A program made the position numbers and the translations under genes. DNA of 64,000 nucleotides from Vicia villosa (taxonomy: Eukaryota > Streptophyta > Magnoliopsida > Fabales > Fabaceae): assembly GCF_029867415.1 (NCBI RefSeq), contig NC_081183.1:139895951-139959950 (forward strand), in the 5' to 3' direction. This document shows, piece by piece, positions 11,588 to 24,964 of the stretch. Below the pieces are notes generated by a model. That model made no database searches. It saw nothing but the letters and a program-made list of their open reading frames with translations, and was not told where the DNA came from. The first letter of the stretch is position 1, and every line of letters starts with the position of its first letter.

Positions 11588-12394
11588 TTTTTCGATAAAA
11601 GAGGGGTTACCTTAAAAGTTTAGGATCACTTAATTGTATTCTATTGTTTGCTTTGCTTGCTTTATTTTTCAGGGTTGTTTTGGGAATTAACTGAAGGACG
11701 AATCCTATTCCCGGATTCAAGAACACTTAAGATTAGGAGTGGCATAGTCATGGCGACCTCTTTCACATATGTGGGAGATGAGTCAATATGAAGTTCACAC
11801 TTGAGTTAGGACTCCATAGCATATACACACCTTTCTCAAATGAGGGGGGTCTATGTATGTGTCTACGGGTGCGCCGGAGCTCAAGGACCTTTAGTTACCC
11901 TTAACCCATCCTGGCCTTTAGGAACGTAGTGGGGGGACTACTCTTGACAAATGTTAAGAACTAGTCGCTACCCGATGCTACAATTCAGATAGGTTCTTTC
12001 TCAAAGTATCATTGCATGGTGCGAATGCATCATGTCCGAGGGTGCTTTAGAAGGGCTGACAATTCTGGATAACTCGGTAGAACCCGTTGCTGAAATCTCC
12101 TTATCCATAGAAATACCCTTGGGAAGGACACCTGATCAAACTCCATGCAAGCCTTAAGCCAAAAATTGTGTGACTTATGTGACTTGCGAGACTTACGTGA
12201 CTTGTTTGCGTTTGCTACTAACTTTCGCTTCCTTGCAGGTTGTGTTAAAAGGACTTGTTTGTCCTTACTATCTCACACTATGCCAAATGAACTTCATTCG
12301 CATAACATCATGACATCATGACATCATATCATATTAACTAACCCTTTCAAGGATATTAGGGATTTAGGGCGCACAATTTCAGGGGCTCTTATCA

Positions 12395-12660
12395 AGGATG
12401 GAATTCCTATCTAGGGGCAAGAGGATTTACTTTCCTCTGGCCATTTGTCATCCAAATCAAAGACATCGTACCTGTCAAGGGGCAAAAGGATTTATTTTCC
12501 TTTGGCCGTATGTCATCCGATTCAAAGACTCAGTACCTAGCCAGGGGCAAGAGGATTTATTTTCCTCCAGCCACATACCTTCCGATTCAAAGGTTTAGCA
12601 CCTAACAAGGGGCAAGAGGATTTATTTTCCTCTAGCCATGCACTTTCAAATTCAGAAGTA
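12395..12660 (+). repeat. 66-bp tandem repeat in element B leader
   Basis: Four imperfect copies of about 65-66 bp share 'aggggcaagaggattta' (starting near 12411, 12476, 12542 and 12607) followed by 'ttttcctctggcca' and a CA-rich segment. Apparent open frames across it reflect the repeat and not a gene. Confidence 0.85.
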
Positions 12661-12891
12661 TCCCGAATCAGAGGCGATGACCCACTCGATATGGTGAGCT
12701 TGATTCTCAAAGAAAGACGTTCCAAGACAAGGTTCAGATTTCTTCAGACAGGCGCGACCAAATCATTTTCTAATGTTACTAACTAAATGCCTAAAGATCC
12801 TTGAAAATTATTGCATTTGCATTTATAACATCGCATAACAGGTTTCTCACAACAAGTATCTCATCCTCCCTTGTTGTTTACTTCATCATAA

Positions 12892-13130
12892 ATGGATTTC
12901 GAGCAATCAGTCAAACACCTCCAGGCTCGGAATATCCGATCCCAGACTTTGATTCTGAACTCACCTAAGGGGCAAGAAGAATTGAAGACACTCCTATTCT
13001 TGGGGTACAATTACAATGCGAGATGCGCTTATTATTCGAATAATCCTGGTTATGGTGTAAAGGATGGTAGACCGTTGAAGCATGCGATTAAAGATCTAAT
13101 CATGACACTCAAACCAGAAAAGACCACGAC
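12892..13130 (+). pseudogene. Ogre gag fragment, first copy
   Basis: The reading NYNARCAYYSNNPGYG followed by LKHAIKDLIM resembles the C-terminal zinc-knuckle part of Ogre gag (CX2HX5HX4C in the copy at 59739). Here the metal ligands are partly lost: the first H is Y and the last C is missing. The fragment runs into the 28-bp repeat array. It is not functional. Confidence 0.65.
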
Positions 13131-13136
13131 AATGAA

Positions 13137-13430
13137 GTCACGACAACTGAGTCATGACAACAAAGTCACGACAACTGAGTCACGATAATGGAATCACGAG
13201 AACGAAGTCACGACAACTGAGTCACGATAATGGAATCACGACAACTGAGTCACGATAATGGAATCACGACAACTGAGTCATGATAATGGAATCACGACAA
13301 CTGAGTCACGATAATGGAATCACGACAACTGAGTCACGACAACAAAGTCACGACAACTGAGTCATGATAATGGAATCACGACAACTGAGTCACGATAGTG
13401 GAATCACGACAACTGAGTCACAACAATCAA
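13137..13430 (+). repeat. 28-bp tandem repeat with TGAGTCA core
   Basis: Ten TGAGTCA sites (13148, 13176, 13218, 13246, 13274, 13302, 13330, 13358, 13386, 13414) lie 28 bp apart, apart from one 42-bp step. The unit is about 'cgacaactgagtcacgataatggaat', shown here in two pieces of the same line: 'cgacaactgagtca' then 'cgataatggaat'. TGAGTCA is the classic GCN4/bZIP half-palindrome. The array separates two gag fragments. Confidence 0.9.
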
Positions 13431-13464
13431 TTCACTCATATGATCCAGACGCTCAGGGCAATCG

Positions 13465-13664
13465 AGCCAACGAATTCTAACACCTACATTCCTGACTATA
13501 ATCCCAATGCGAGGTGCGCGTACCATTCCAACATTCTTGGACATTACACAAACAATTGCTGTACATTAAAGAATAAGATTCAAGATCTGATCAATGACGG
13601 AGAAATCAAATCTAACCCTCCTAAAACCCCTGTGGTGATCACCGCTCCTATGCCTAAATCATGA
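13465..13664 (+). pseudogene. Ogre gag fragment, second copy (zinc knuckle)
   Basis: The reading NPNARCAYHSNILGHYTNNC keeps the CX2HX5HX4C ligands of Ogre gag, followed by LKNKIQDLINDGEI and VITAPMPKS before a TGA at 13662. It is the better preserved of two related fragments on either side of the TGAGTCA array. Upstream gag and downstream protease and RT are absent. It is a relic of the autonomous ancestor. Confidence 0.75.
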
Positions 13665-15829
13665 CAAGACTGATTGACGTCTAGACGGACAAACTTTTGG
13701 ATCATTAGATCTACTTTCATTTGCAAGTTTCTTTTCTGTTTGTTTAAACATTTGACTCATGATAGACATTATCTGTTTTAATAATCATCATTAGTGCATT
13801 GCATATATTTGTCTTGAATAAATTATTTCGCTATTACTCATTTTAAAATATGTCTCTACTTTGCATATGTTTTGTAATGCTCGACTCCTACTAAAGCTGT
13901 ATGCCTTTTGAGGGAGGATGACGAAAACGATACCACAACCTCATACAGTATGCTTTTGAGCGGACTATGCTGACGATGTACAGGCATTGTTTCAATTCCT
14001 AAACAGTGGAGATATAAGGATGTTAATCCCTCGTCAACCCCTTTGAGCCAAAGAAGTAGAAGTTTCTTTCTTGTACTAATTAAAACCCTTGATCATAACC
14101 TGGGGCAGGGTAGTTCTCAGTTAATTTGGCTGTGCATTCTATTTTAAGAGAATCATTCAGTACACCTTTCAACAAAGGTTTTAATCACAAGCGTTCATCC
14201 GCACACATACAAGAAGTGTTGGAGGTGTCAATCAAAAGCCAATAATGGCTCATCAATCATTAAGCAAGGTAGTCAATATCTTTAAAAAAAACGAATGAAT
14301 GGAAAACATATATACAAAGTAAAGCCTGCTAAGTGAAAAATCAAAGACTTAGGCAAAAGTCAAGGCATCCCGCTGACTGTAAGCTCAAAATAGACAGTTC
14401 AGGCAAAATTTAGGGGTATCAAAAAGATAAAAAGAGAAGTCAATAAATTCCTGAACAACATAATGTTGTGGCTACCAAAAGGAAGAAATGACTGCCATCT
14501 CAAAAGTTCTCTTTGTTTGTGAACCATCATCATTATCAAAGGTGCAAATCCAAAAGTCTCTTGAAACCTGAATGCATAAGTTGAAATTAACTGAGTTTAG
14601 GACTGAAGATCATCACGAAGAGGGGTGGGTACAATCAAATTTTGAGCCTTTATCCTTTGTTTCTTAAACCGTGAACCAAGCCACGCTACAACCCTTGAAA
14701 GTCCTAACTGAAGCATGGTTAGTTCGAAAGCATACTGTCGTAACAAAGGTATCCTGACTCCTTAAGGATCATCACAAATGCTGAGTTGGTATTTCATTTT
14801 TACAAACATCACATTGTTACAAATATCATGTTTTTACAAATAGCACGCTTTTTACATCTCTTGTTTTAATGTTTTTTCAAAACTCAAGACAAATGTATGC
14901 ATTGCATCTCATGAATTCATTATTAAACGTATTCTGCTACATAATTTCAAATGTTAGCATCAGAATAAATTTGCACAGGGTACAACTAACGAATGAAAGT
15001 TATCCCGACAGACAAGATTACTCCAAGAAGCAATGTCTCCTACGCACACGAGGGGCATGGCACGTTTTGCCCAATCAATCTGGGGCAATCAAGTCAAGAT
15101 TCTAAGAATCTCTCAAAATCCAAACAGTCAGGGGCACCATCCTAAGTTTACGATTACTAGGGGCATGTCGCCTGCAATATACACTTCAGAAAGTCCTCGC
15201 GAGATGAATCTCTTCAAGTTCCTACTAGCAGGGGCAAATCTATGAAAGTCCAGTTTGACATCTTGATCAATACTTAGTGGTGTGTCCTAATCAAATCCAG
15301 GATTGGTAGTTACTATAATACTGGGGGCAACTTTCACCCATGTTTCCCCACAGAGCCGGGTTCACAAGATCATATCCCCACAGAGTAATCATTAAGAAGA
15401 TATCTTCAAACGCTCTCGACAAAGACATGGCTCCCCAACAAAATTTACACTGCTGGTTCTCCAACACTTTGCTCTTCTCCAACATGGTTTATTAATATCT
15501 CTAATCCCCAATCAGGGAACATCAAGTTACTGATCATCCCCAAGCAGAAATCATAAACCCCCAGCTGAGCATCTTTAAAACAAGACATCAAAATCACAAA
15601 GGCATAGAGATTTATTTTCTCAATCAAGACAACATAAATCATATTCACATATCATATGTCATAAACGTATTCATACATTGCATACATTACCTCGTAATGA
15701 ATTCATCCATAACATACCAAGTTTCTCATTTATTTTGAGGGACTCATTACATAATACATGCATCATGACATTGCATAACTATACCTATTGCAGGATACAG
15801 GTACTGACAAATGAACGAAAACTCCAACT

Positions 15830-16470
15830 TTCCAAGATCTAATTCAGCTACTACGAATAGTACTGACACGGTCAACGCTCGAAGATCTAATTCATTTACC
15901 ACAAACGGTAATGACACGATCGTTTTCAAAGATCTAATTCAGTTACTACGAACGGTACTGACACGGTCAACTCCCAGAGATCTAATTCTATCATCACGAA
16001 CGGTGTAGACACGATCACTAACCTTCCCAATCTAATTCAGTTACTATGAACAGTGCTGACACGACAAGAGAATCTAATTCTATCATCACGAACGATGTAG
16101 ACACGATTATCTCTCCAAGATCTAATTCGGTTACTACGAACGGTGCTGACACGATCGACCTTTAAAGAATCTAATTCTATCATCACGAACAGTGTAGACA
16201 CGATCATCTTTCCAGGATCTAATTCAGGTATTACGAACGGTACTGACACGATTAACTCTCAGAGATCTAATTCCATCATCACGAACGATGTGGACACAAT
16301 CAACTATTTCCTAAGTCTAATTCAGTTATTACGAACGGTACTGACACGACAAAAAGATCTAATTCTATCATCACGAACGGTGTAGACATGATCATCTTCC
16401 AAAGTCTAATTCAGTTACTACGAACGGTGCTGACACGACCAACTCTCCAAAAATCTAATTCATCTACTAC
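15830..16470 (+). repeat. About 48-bp tandem array with two alternating unit types
   Basis: About 14 units begin with 'tctaattc' every 42-50 bp. Two versions mostly alternate: 'cagttactacgaacggt..ctgacacg' and 'tatcatcacgaacggtgtagacacg', giving a higher-order period near 95 bp. Small open frames on both strands are by-products. Confidence 0.85.
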
Positions 16471-16544
16471 TTCTCAAACACTTCAGTCCCGACACCTGGA
16501 TGGCATCTTTAAGCCCATCTCCAACAAATATTCCTCAATACAAA

Positions 16545-16905
16545 AAACGTCAACCTGACGCACGGTTTTTCAGACATCTACGGATGCAATTTGGATTAGT
16601 CTAACACACGACTCATCCATCAACCTGACGCACGGTTTTCCAGACATCTAAGGATGCAATTTGGATCAGTCTAACGCACAACTTATCCATCAACCTAACG
16701 CACGGTTTTCCGGACATCTGAGGATGCAATTGAGAATAGTCTAGCGCACGATTTATTCTCCGACCTAACGCACGGTTTTCCAGACATCTGAGGATGCAAT
16801 TAAGAATGATCTAACGCATGATTTATTCTTCAGCCTAACATACGGCTTTTCCAGACATCTGATGATGCAAACTAGAAACAGTCTAACGTACGACATATTC
16901 TAATT
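16545..16905 (+). repeat. 71-bp tandem repeat in the 3' region of element B
   Basis: About five units contain 'cgcacggttttccagacatc' variants, then 'ggatgcaatt' and 'agtctaacgcac' (near 16549, 16620, 16691, 16762 and 16832). The last units have diverged. Confidence 0.85.
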
Positions 16906-17130
16906 CTCGAGCTTATCAAGTCAGATGGCATCTTTAAGCCCATCTCTAAACAACTACTTCCCAAAAACTTTAGTCTCAACATCTGGATGGCATCTCCAAG
17001 CCCATCTCCGACAAAAGTCCCTACTCCAGCTAGGGCAAATTTCTTGGTATTCTAGTGTTCAATCATCTTCCACCTTCAGATTCCGACTGGCATACAAACC
17101 ACTCTACATCTTCAGGTTTAAGACAATTGA

Positions 17131-17141
17131 ACAGGGGCAGC
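17131..17141 (+). other. Polypurine tract of element B
   Basis: ACAGGGGCAGC lies immediately before the 3' LTR. The same string precedes the 3' LTR of element A at 27370-27380. It primes plus-strand synthesis in LTR elements. Confidence 0.85.
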
Positions 17142-20100
17142 TGTCATACCCCAAAATTTGCCCATACATTTTCTCCTATTCAAATTCAAATCAAGATACA
17201 AAGCTCCTAGACACATTCTCCTATACAAAGGCTCATAACTAGGGTTTTGTTCATTCAAAGGAAAGTCAGTGAATCAATGGCTCCAAGGCATCTCATATGG
17301 CTCAACATGTCCTATATTACCTCCATGACAAGTATCAAGGCCTATCTCAAGGTTCTGGTCACTTAAAAGTTCAGAAAGTCAACAGTCGACTAGTTAACCT
17401 AAAAAGTCAACTGTGATCAAAGCAAAGTCAAAACTCCTGATTTTTTGTCAAGATCCTTATATTGAAGTATCATTCACCATTTGATCATGAATTGATCATG
17501 GTTCATCAAAGAAAGATCAGAAATCAACAAATCAAAAAGTTTCTAAATTAGGGTTTTGTATAGGAAAAGTCAACTGAACTTTGACCAGCCATAACTCTCA
17601 CATGGAACATCAGAAATTTCCCATCCAAAGCTCATTTTGAAGGAAATTGAATTCTCTACAAAATTGTCTCTCACATGCCAAGTCCAAAAATGCTTCATTT
17701 GAGAGATATGGACTAAAACATTATAGGTCCTTTTCAAAAGTCAACAAGAAGACACTTTTTCAAAAGGACATAAAATGAGCATGAAAAATAATTTTGATAT
17801 GAGACCAAAGACACTGGTTAGAGGACACTCTAAGGTTTCTAAAAAGTCCTAGAACTCATCCATACCTTAAAAATTGAGAGAGATAGGCCTTGTCAAAGTT
17901 GGACAAATTTGAGAAGGAAAATGTGAAGAAAATGCCTCAAAATGGATTTTTCTTGTAAAGGAACCCAATTTCTTTTGGCCCAATCTTGTTCCACAAGTCA
18001 CCAATGAGGCCCATATCCAATACCACGAATTATTGATAATTAATTGATTTTATATGAATTTTTATTCATTAAAAAGTCAATATTAATCAAATATTTGAAA
18101 GAAAATAGAAAAAGATTTGATTCATCTTTGATTTCCTATCATTCCAATCAACAAAATATCCCATAATTGCTATCAAATTCGTGCTCACACATATTAATTT
18201 GGAAAGATTGAAATTGGATGAAGTTTTAGAAAGTTTATATTCAAGATCCCATCAAAATTCAATCAATGATTCAAAGAGATTTTGTTGAGTTTTTATTGAC
18301 CTAATACATCTTCTATAAGTACCTAATGTGCACAAATCATAAGGGTTGGTTTTGGACAAGGATTTGCAGCAAGGAAACTTGAGGAGAACTCAAAAAAAAA
18401 ACGTGGCTCTAAAGTGAAGTTGCAGTCGAGATTATAGGGCGATTCAAGCAATTCAAAGCATCCCAATCAATTCTCTGAAGCTTTCTGGTCATAATCATAT
18501 CATCACCCTCGATCCAAACGTCCAGAAACGCTCCTAATTACACACAGTTTGCTAAATTTTTCTTTGCTTCGATTATAATTTATCGTGCATCATAAATGGA
18601 TTTTGCTTGCATATTCGTGTTCAGGTTAATGATTAGACCGTTTCTGCATGTTTAATTTGATTTTCGTTGTGAATATAAGGATCCACCATTGTAGGGTTTT
18701 CAAAGCTTTGAGTTAGGGTTTTTAGAAATAATGGGAATTGGACCGAATTGGGGCTATCATTGAATCGGTGATGATGATACGAACGTAACCATGTGTTTAT
18801 CTTTGATTTTCATGCCCGCATGGAGTTTCTTGAGATTTGCAGGTGTATAGCCACAGACCCAAACCGTTGCCAAAAAACGCTACTGTATTCACGAGGAAGA
18901 AGAAGCTGGGCGCGTAGCTTCTTTCCTTCATAATTTCGAATTTTGTTTTTGTATTTATTATGTTATGGATAACATGTTAACAGCAAAGTGAAGATGGTGA
19001 AGCGGAAGCTAGGCGTGTCCAAAGACTCTGATTGGCAAGGGCACGGGTTCGAACCCTGCCCCTTGCATTATTTTTGTTCTATTTCTCGTTTAACCTTGCA
19101 GGCAGATTCAGTATCCACGCAGGCGCCCATGCTTACTGTACACCCTTAGCGTCTGACCTTTGGAAGCCGTCAGATTAAGCTAAGCTCAGATCCAACGAAT
19201 CAAACGTTGAGGGTGCACCATAGTTCCTCAGAAGCCACCCACACTAAAAAAAAGCTGAGTTCTTTTCTTTCTTTCTTTTTTTATTTATTTATTATTAAAC
19301 AATCTTTTTACATATATACATTTATATATTTGTTTTAATTTATTTTTCCACTAATAAAACCCTTTTCTAAAAATTTCCTTTTTTATATGATAATAATAAT
19401 AATAATAATGTTATTTTATACTTATTATATTATTTTTTATTTTCTTTCTCTTTTTTTTAATTACTTAATTACACAAAAAATTCATACATATTTTAATTTC
19501 ACTCTATACAATTTATAAAAATTATTGTTACTCTCGATTTTATTTTCTCATCCCTATTTAATTAATTAGGTCGCGAGACCAATAATTAATTAAATCGTTT
19601 GTGTTTCTTATTCCAATCATACCCTAATCAGGGTTTAGGACGAACATTCCAATACACTGAAACATTTTCTTTTGTGCCTTGCCTTTTCAGGGTTACCAAC
19701 AGGGTTCACTCCGACAACGCGCCACGTCAAATTCAAAAGTTAAGTCTTAAACTTTAATTATTTAAATACTTTCCTGCCTTTTATTTAATTAGGGTTTGAT
19801 CACTCCCATCAATGGATTCCTCCTACACTCACTTCCTCCCATTACTTTTTTCTGTCAATCCTCCGAGGGTCAGAGTCAATGCTTCGGGAAACCTCCACTG
19901 CCGACCCTATCAGATCAAAACAAGCTAAGTATCTTTGTCTATTTTTATTATTTTAAAATTTACTTATTCTTTATTTTAAGGTTAATCCTGTTTGCCTCCG
20001 AACTTGATAATGCACTCACCCTATTTTTGTTTGCCTTTTTTCCCACCTTTTCAGGGTTTGTCGAATGCCAAAGCTACGTCATCGGTAACCCTAAATCTTT

Positions 20101-21046
20101 TCTGTTTTTATTATTACTTATGCCAAACCCTATTGGGATCCGCTGGTTTCATTTTCCCCCTTCCCTATATTGCTATTGTTACTGTTTTATGTTAAACTCT
20201 GTGGTTAGTAATATTAGGGAGTGCAACTTTGAATCAACTTAGAGTCATTAAACTTTAAGATAAATATCTGAATTAACCACGTGATTGTCGCACACACGCA
20301 CTCTTTTGGGGTAACCTCTCTGTTGCCTTGTTGCCTGTTGCCTTTGTGTTTTTTGCAGAATAAGCCATGTCCCTCGAATACGAGGATACCTCAGCCATGT
20401 TGCCTCGATTAAAGGTCATGGTCCCTAATGATGCTGCCTTCGATACACTAACATGACCTCGACCCTCGGAAGTTGCCTACGAAAAAGGCTGAGGTATCCT
20501 CTGGTTGCCTACGAAAAAAGGCTATTCTGATCCTTCCTCTTAGACTACCTGCCTCTTTATGGCATGGGTCAGTCTTTGAGCGAATGATAATTCGATGACC
20601 CTTCTACCTCCAAACGAAAGGCTTCCTGCCCACTTATGGCAAGGATTGACCCTTTCATTCTGAAAGGCTAAAAAGAGACCTATCATCTGAGTTTAAGGTA
20701 ATTGCCCCTAATTGCCTTGCCATGCTCTATTTTCTATATTCTTTCTCAAAATTCTTCAAAAAAAACTGGCTACGCTCATTTACGAGCTAAAGTCCATTTT
20801 TCCTCTTTCATCTACATTTTCTGGAAACGAGCAAGCAAAGCAATTAAGAGCCCATGGAAAACCATGGATGCAAAGGGTGCCTTACACCTTCCCTTTGCAT
20901 AAATTACCCCCCGAACTTAGATTTATTTAAAAGGTTTTTTTCTGTTTCTTTTAGCCTTTCTAACTTGTTGGGATAAAATAAAAGTCGGTGGCGACTCTTG
21001 CTTAACCGCGACATTTCGATTGTAAAAGTCAGTTCACCGTATTACA
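17142..21046 (+). mobile_element. 3' LTR of element B
   Basis: A 3905-bp near-identical copy of 7663-11565, ending 'caccgtattaca'. It repeats the tRNA-like hairpin (19035-19066) and the inverted repeat (19556-19595). Differences include a 3-bp insertion near 18126 and a shorter A run near 18395. Confidence 0.95.
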
Positions 21047-21679
21047 GCAGGGTTTAGGTTTGACAACTTTTTAGGGTTCGGCTAATTTGCTTTTTTTTTT
21101 AGGGTTTGTAATTATTTTTTATTTTTTTAAAAAAAAATTGTTCATTTGTTTTTTATCTAAAAAAAAATATTTAATTGTTTATAATGTGTTTATATTCAAT
21201 TGTTTATGTTAATATATTTATATTTAATTGCCTAATTGTTATATTTTTTACACTGTTGGCATATTATGTAATGTTAAAACCCTAAGTGTGGGAGTTAACT
21301 TTGAGATCAATAGGGGACATGAATCGCCTACGAGTCTCATTGATAACTCCACTCGGAGTGGGTTGAGTATTCGGAAATGTCCAAAACGAGGCTTGACTTT
21401 GTTGAGGGCAGGACTGGATACTTGGCTGATCTCTCCGAGAACCTACCCCAAAAATTCGAACCTCATGGATAAAGTGAGTTGTTCTAAAATCCAAAGAGAC
21501 AAAAAAAAGTCTCGGAGGCTACGAACAACCCCATGAGACCTTCTAGAACCCCCCTATAAAAAGGTTGGCTCCCAAGAGCCGCTACGTCGGACCTATGAAC
21601 CTAGGACTTTTGTGCTTATGTGCTTATTATTTGTTTGCAATTTATATACTTCGAATATCTATGCGTTGCAATTTTTGAA

Positions 21680-22320
21680 GGTATCCCTACGTGGTCCCTA
21701 GCCTGTAGGGACTCTAATTTCTAAAGACCACGTCTTTCTCACGAAGGATATCACCGCCTATGTATTCCCTAGCTTGTAGGGATTTTACTTTTATATCCTT
21801 GAATTTATGTAACTACGTGTCCTTCCTACGAAGGACATTTCCATTAACGCATGTCGATTGGCCTCTCGATGGCCATAAGACATAGTGACTGTCTCGAACG
21901 GTCACCCCATGCTTACTCCTACGTACTCCCTAGCCTATAGGGATTCTCTTTTTTCGTCCACTTGCTTTACAAACGTCACGTCCTTCCCCTGAAGGACGTC
22001 CTCATTAATGCACGTTGATTGGCCTCTCGATGGCCATGAGAGCTGGTAACTGTCTTGAACGGTCAACCCGTGCTTGCTCCCGCACACTCTCTAACTTGTA
22101 GGATTTGGATTTCCATCTATACATCCTTCATTCCCTAGCATGTAGGGATTTCTTTTCATCTGATATTGTCCTTAGATAGGTTGCGTTCCGCATAGAGAAC
22201 CTTCCCACGAGGGACAACTTCATTGGTACACGTCTATCGGCCTCTCGATGGTCATGAGACTTGGCAACCGTCTTGAACGGTCACCAGCTGCTACCTTCTC
22301 CGTACTCCCTAATCTAAGGG
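21680..22320 (+). repeat. Diverged repeats of about 170 bp in element A
   Basis: Three to four imperfect units share 'ggcctctcgatggccatgag' (about 21859, 22020, 22240), a following 'gtcttgaacggtca', and 'ccctagcctgtagggatt' variants. The motifs are themselves near-palindromic (CTCGATGGCCATGAG; CCCTAG..TAGGG). Confidence 0.75.
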
Positions 22321-24964
22321 ATTTCCATCGGCGTGTCATAACATTTATCCTGCAAAGATTCCACGAGGGTCTAATGTCGCCTCTAAGGCTATCCCTAAGA
22401 TCATATGTCACACGGCTGCATTGCATACAAGGAGTTAAAATACAAGGAGTCTCTCGCATATCCATGCATTCGCATTTTCATGCAGTCATACATTTGCATC
22501 CACATTTGCATTTCTATCTTCACCCGCATCCGCACCTACCGCGCTAGCCGATTTCCCGAGACTCACAAAAAAAATCAAGGGATCATAGACTATGGAGAAA
22601 GGAGGATCGTAGACTACCGAGAACGAACTTGGACTCACAAGGAGGAAAAAGGATGCCTCTCGTCATGCCGCATGTCCATGCCTTGTCATAACAAGATTAT
22701 AAATACAATAAAGGTTGTCATCGAGCAAGGATTAGTTCAACAAAGAGTTCCCTCATAGATACACTCAAGATGTATCTAATCAAAAAAAGGGCTCATCTTA
22801 GAACATATCAAACTTACAAGGACGCTCTACGATAACCTAGGGGCGAGGGTTAGTCCACCTAGGGCAATACCCTGAACAAAGATGCATGACTACAATGGAG
22901 GGAATGCGACATATGTCAACCCCACACCAAGGGGAAAAAGGGTCATAGGTGATACTATCCTTAGGAAAAGTAAAAGAGGTTCAGTCAAAGGAAACTCATG
23001 AAGTTCCGATACGACGAAAACCCACCGCTTACAATTATTTCCGACAGGTTTGACGTGCCCAAGGAGAATTCGAGATTACCTTTTTACTTCTACAAGTCTA
23101 GGAACTAAGGAGTAAAGCAAGGTCAACGGACTCACAAAGGAGATTGCCCTTAGGATTAATAGGTTTATCTTTCTAGTTGTAATTCCTACGATCACAAAAT
23201 GCTATTTGATGTAAAACGTTGTACCTTTCGAATAGTAATTCAATAAAATAATCATGCATGTTTTGAAATCAATTCTTTCACTCCGCTCTTGCATTACTAC
23301 GACTTTCCATTTCAAATTACCTTTCAAATTATCACGCCCAATCATTAACAAATTTGAGGGAGAATGACGAATACAAATAACTTAATCCAGCTAAACATAT
23401 GCTTTCAAGGTAAAACCGAGCCGAGGATGTACAGGCATTGTTTCAATTCCCAAACAGTGGAGATATAAGGATGTTAATCCCTCGTCACCCCGTCGAGCCA
23501 GGAGTTGGAGTTTGTTTCTACTTTAAAAAAAAACCTTGATTTCAACCAGGGGCAGGGTAGATTTTAATTAATTCAATGGTGTATTTTGGTTGTCAAGAGA
23601 ATCAGTCAATCCAAGCAAGGATTCAAGCAAAGGTTCAAGCATATCTTCTTCCTCAATACATCATTCAGGATCGAGGAAGTATCAAAGTCGAAGCTTACAA
23701 ATCAAAATCAACATGGCAGTCACAACATTCAACATCCATGGATCAATGTTCAAACAAAAAAAAAGAAGAAAAACGCCCGCTAAGTCAAAACTGAAGATTC
23801 CATGGAAGAAAACAAAAATGACTTAGGCAAAATTTAGGGCATCCCGATGGATCAGATTCAAAGAATTTGGTCCATGCTAAAACAAGGGATAAAGACAAAG
23901 GCGAAATACAAAGGATAAACTTGTGACTGTTAAATCATCAAAGATTTTCATCAATGCTTGGATCTCTACTAAGGTTTTTGCTCAATATCAAAACTGAAAC
24001 AATTCTCTTACATACAAAGCACATCCATTGGATTAGGTGAATTTTTAGGATCGGGAGAACATCAAGGAGAAAGGGAGGGATAAATAAAATTTTGAGCCTT
24101 ATATCCGTTGTTTCTTAAAACATGAACCAGGCCAAGTTACAACATTTAAAAGCCCTAATTGAGGCAAGGTTAACTATGAAAGCATATTAAGCAAGATTTG
24201 TTATACTGACTCCTATGTTTTTTGAAACTACTTTTAATCACTACGCTTCTTCAAGCATTCACTTCTAATCATCCTGTCCTAATTCATAACGGACTTCGAT
24301 TTCAAAACTTGCATTTGCATTGCATTGAAGTTACTTCTCAAAGGGTACAACACCATCTACGAATATACACTTAGCACAAAGGTGATCATTTCTGATAAAG
24401 ACTCTTGAATGGGGAAACCACGTCTAAAGGGTTTTCCTAAACAGAGGCATACAACCAAACATCCTATTAACTAGGGGCATTCTTCCTAAGGTTCAATTGA
24501 CTTGGGTTACATCTCGAAGCAATCTCAATCAGGGGCATGCCAAACATAGGAGAAATTTAGAAGGATAGAACACCATGGATGACCCTCCATATCCTGGAAA
24601 TCAAGGGTATACCCTTCAATCTAAACGTCAAAGCATATGACAAGGTTATTTCCTGGGGCACTTCCCTCATAAGCATCTTTTCCACGAAAATATTGGGGCA
24701 ATGGATATTAAACCCATAAGACGCACAACAAGAGGAAAAGGCGTCTTCATACTTTACAACCTCGAATCAATCTTTCTCCTAACTACGATCTTCAAAATTC
24801 GAACAAAATAGGTATTGGGAAATCGCGCTAGCATCACACCCTACCTTATCCAACAACCTCACAACATTTCGCATACGCTTTGGTTATCAACAACATATCA
24901 TTCGAGTACCACGCAAGTACATATAACTCATGCATTACATACAATGGCTGATACATTACACCAC

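Larger units (their letters stand above)
11566..17141 (+). other. Internal region of element B (gag-pol lost)
   Basis: This 5.6-kb region contains leader sequence, two broken gag fragments (12892-13130 and 13465-13664), four tandem arrays and a 3' region. The stretch 13900-14160 ('gatgtacaggcattgtttca' and the following phrases) is homologous to 23340-23570 in element A. 'cttaggcaaaa' phrases near 14350 resemble the 3' end of the autonomous copy after integrase (53960). RT, RNase H and integrase are absent, so movement would need proteins from elsewhere. Confidence 0.85.
7663..21046 (+). mobile_element. Element B: non-coding Ogre-type retrotransposon
   Basis: A complete LTR-internal-LTR element of 13.4 kb, inserted 50 bases after the primer-binding site of A. 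It has 3903- and 3905-bp LTRs, primer-binding site, polypurine tract, and a 5.6-kb internal region without RT, integrase or an intact gag. The flanks are 'gcagc' (7658-7662) and 'gcagg' (21047-21051), a 4-of-5 target duplication explained by one later mutation. LTR start, primer-binding site and polypurine tract match A, so both belong to one Ogre-related group, although most of their LTR sequences differ. Confidence 0.93.

Noticed and set aside
13137..16470. Regularly spaced repeats that could suggest a CRISPR array
   Set aside because: Units are adjacent or diverged without unique spacers, there are no cas genes, and the context is a plant retrotransposon.
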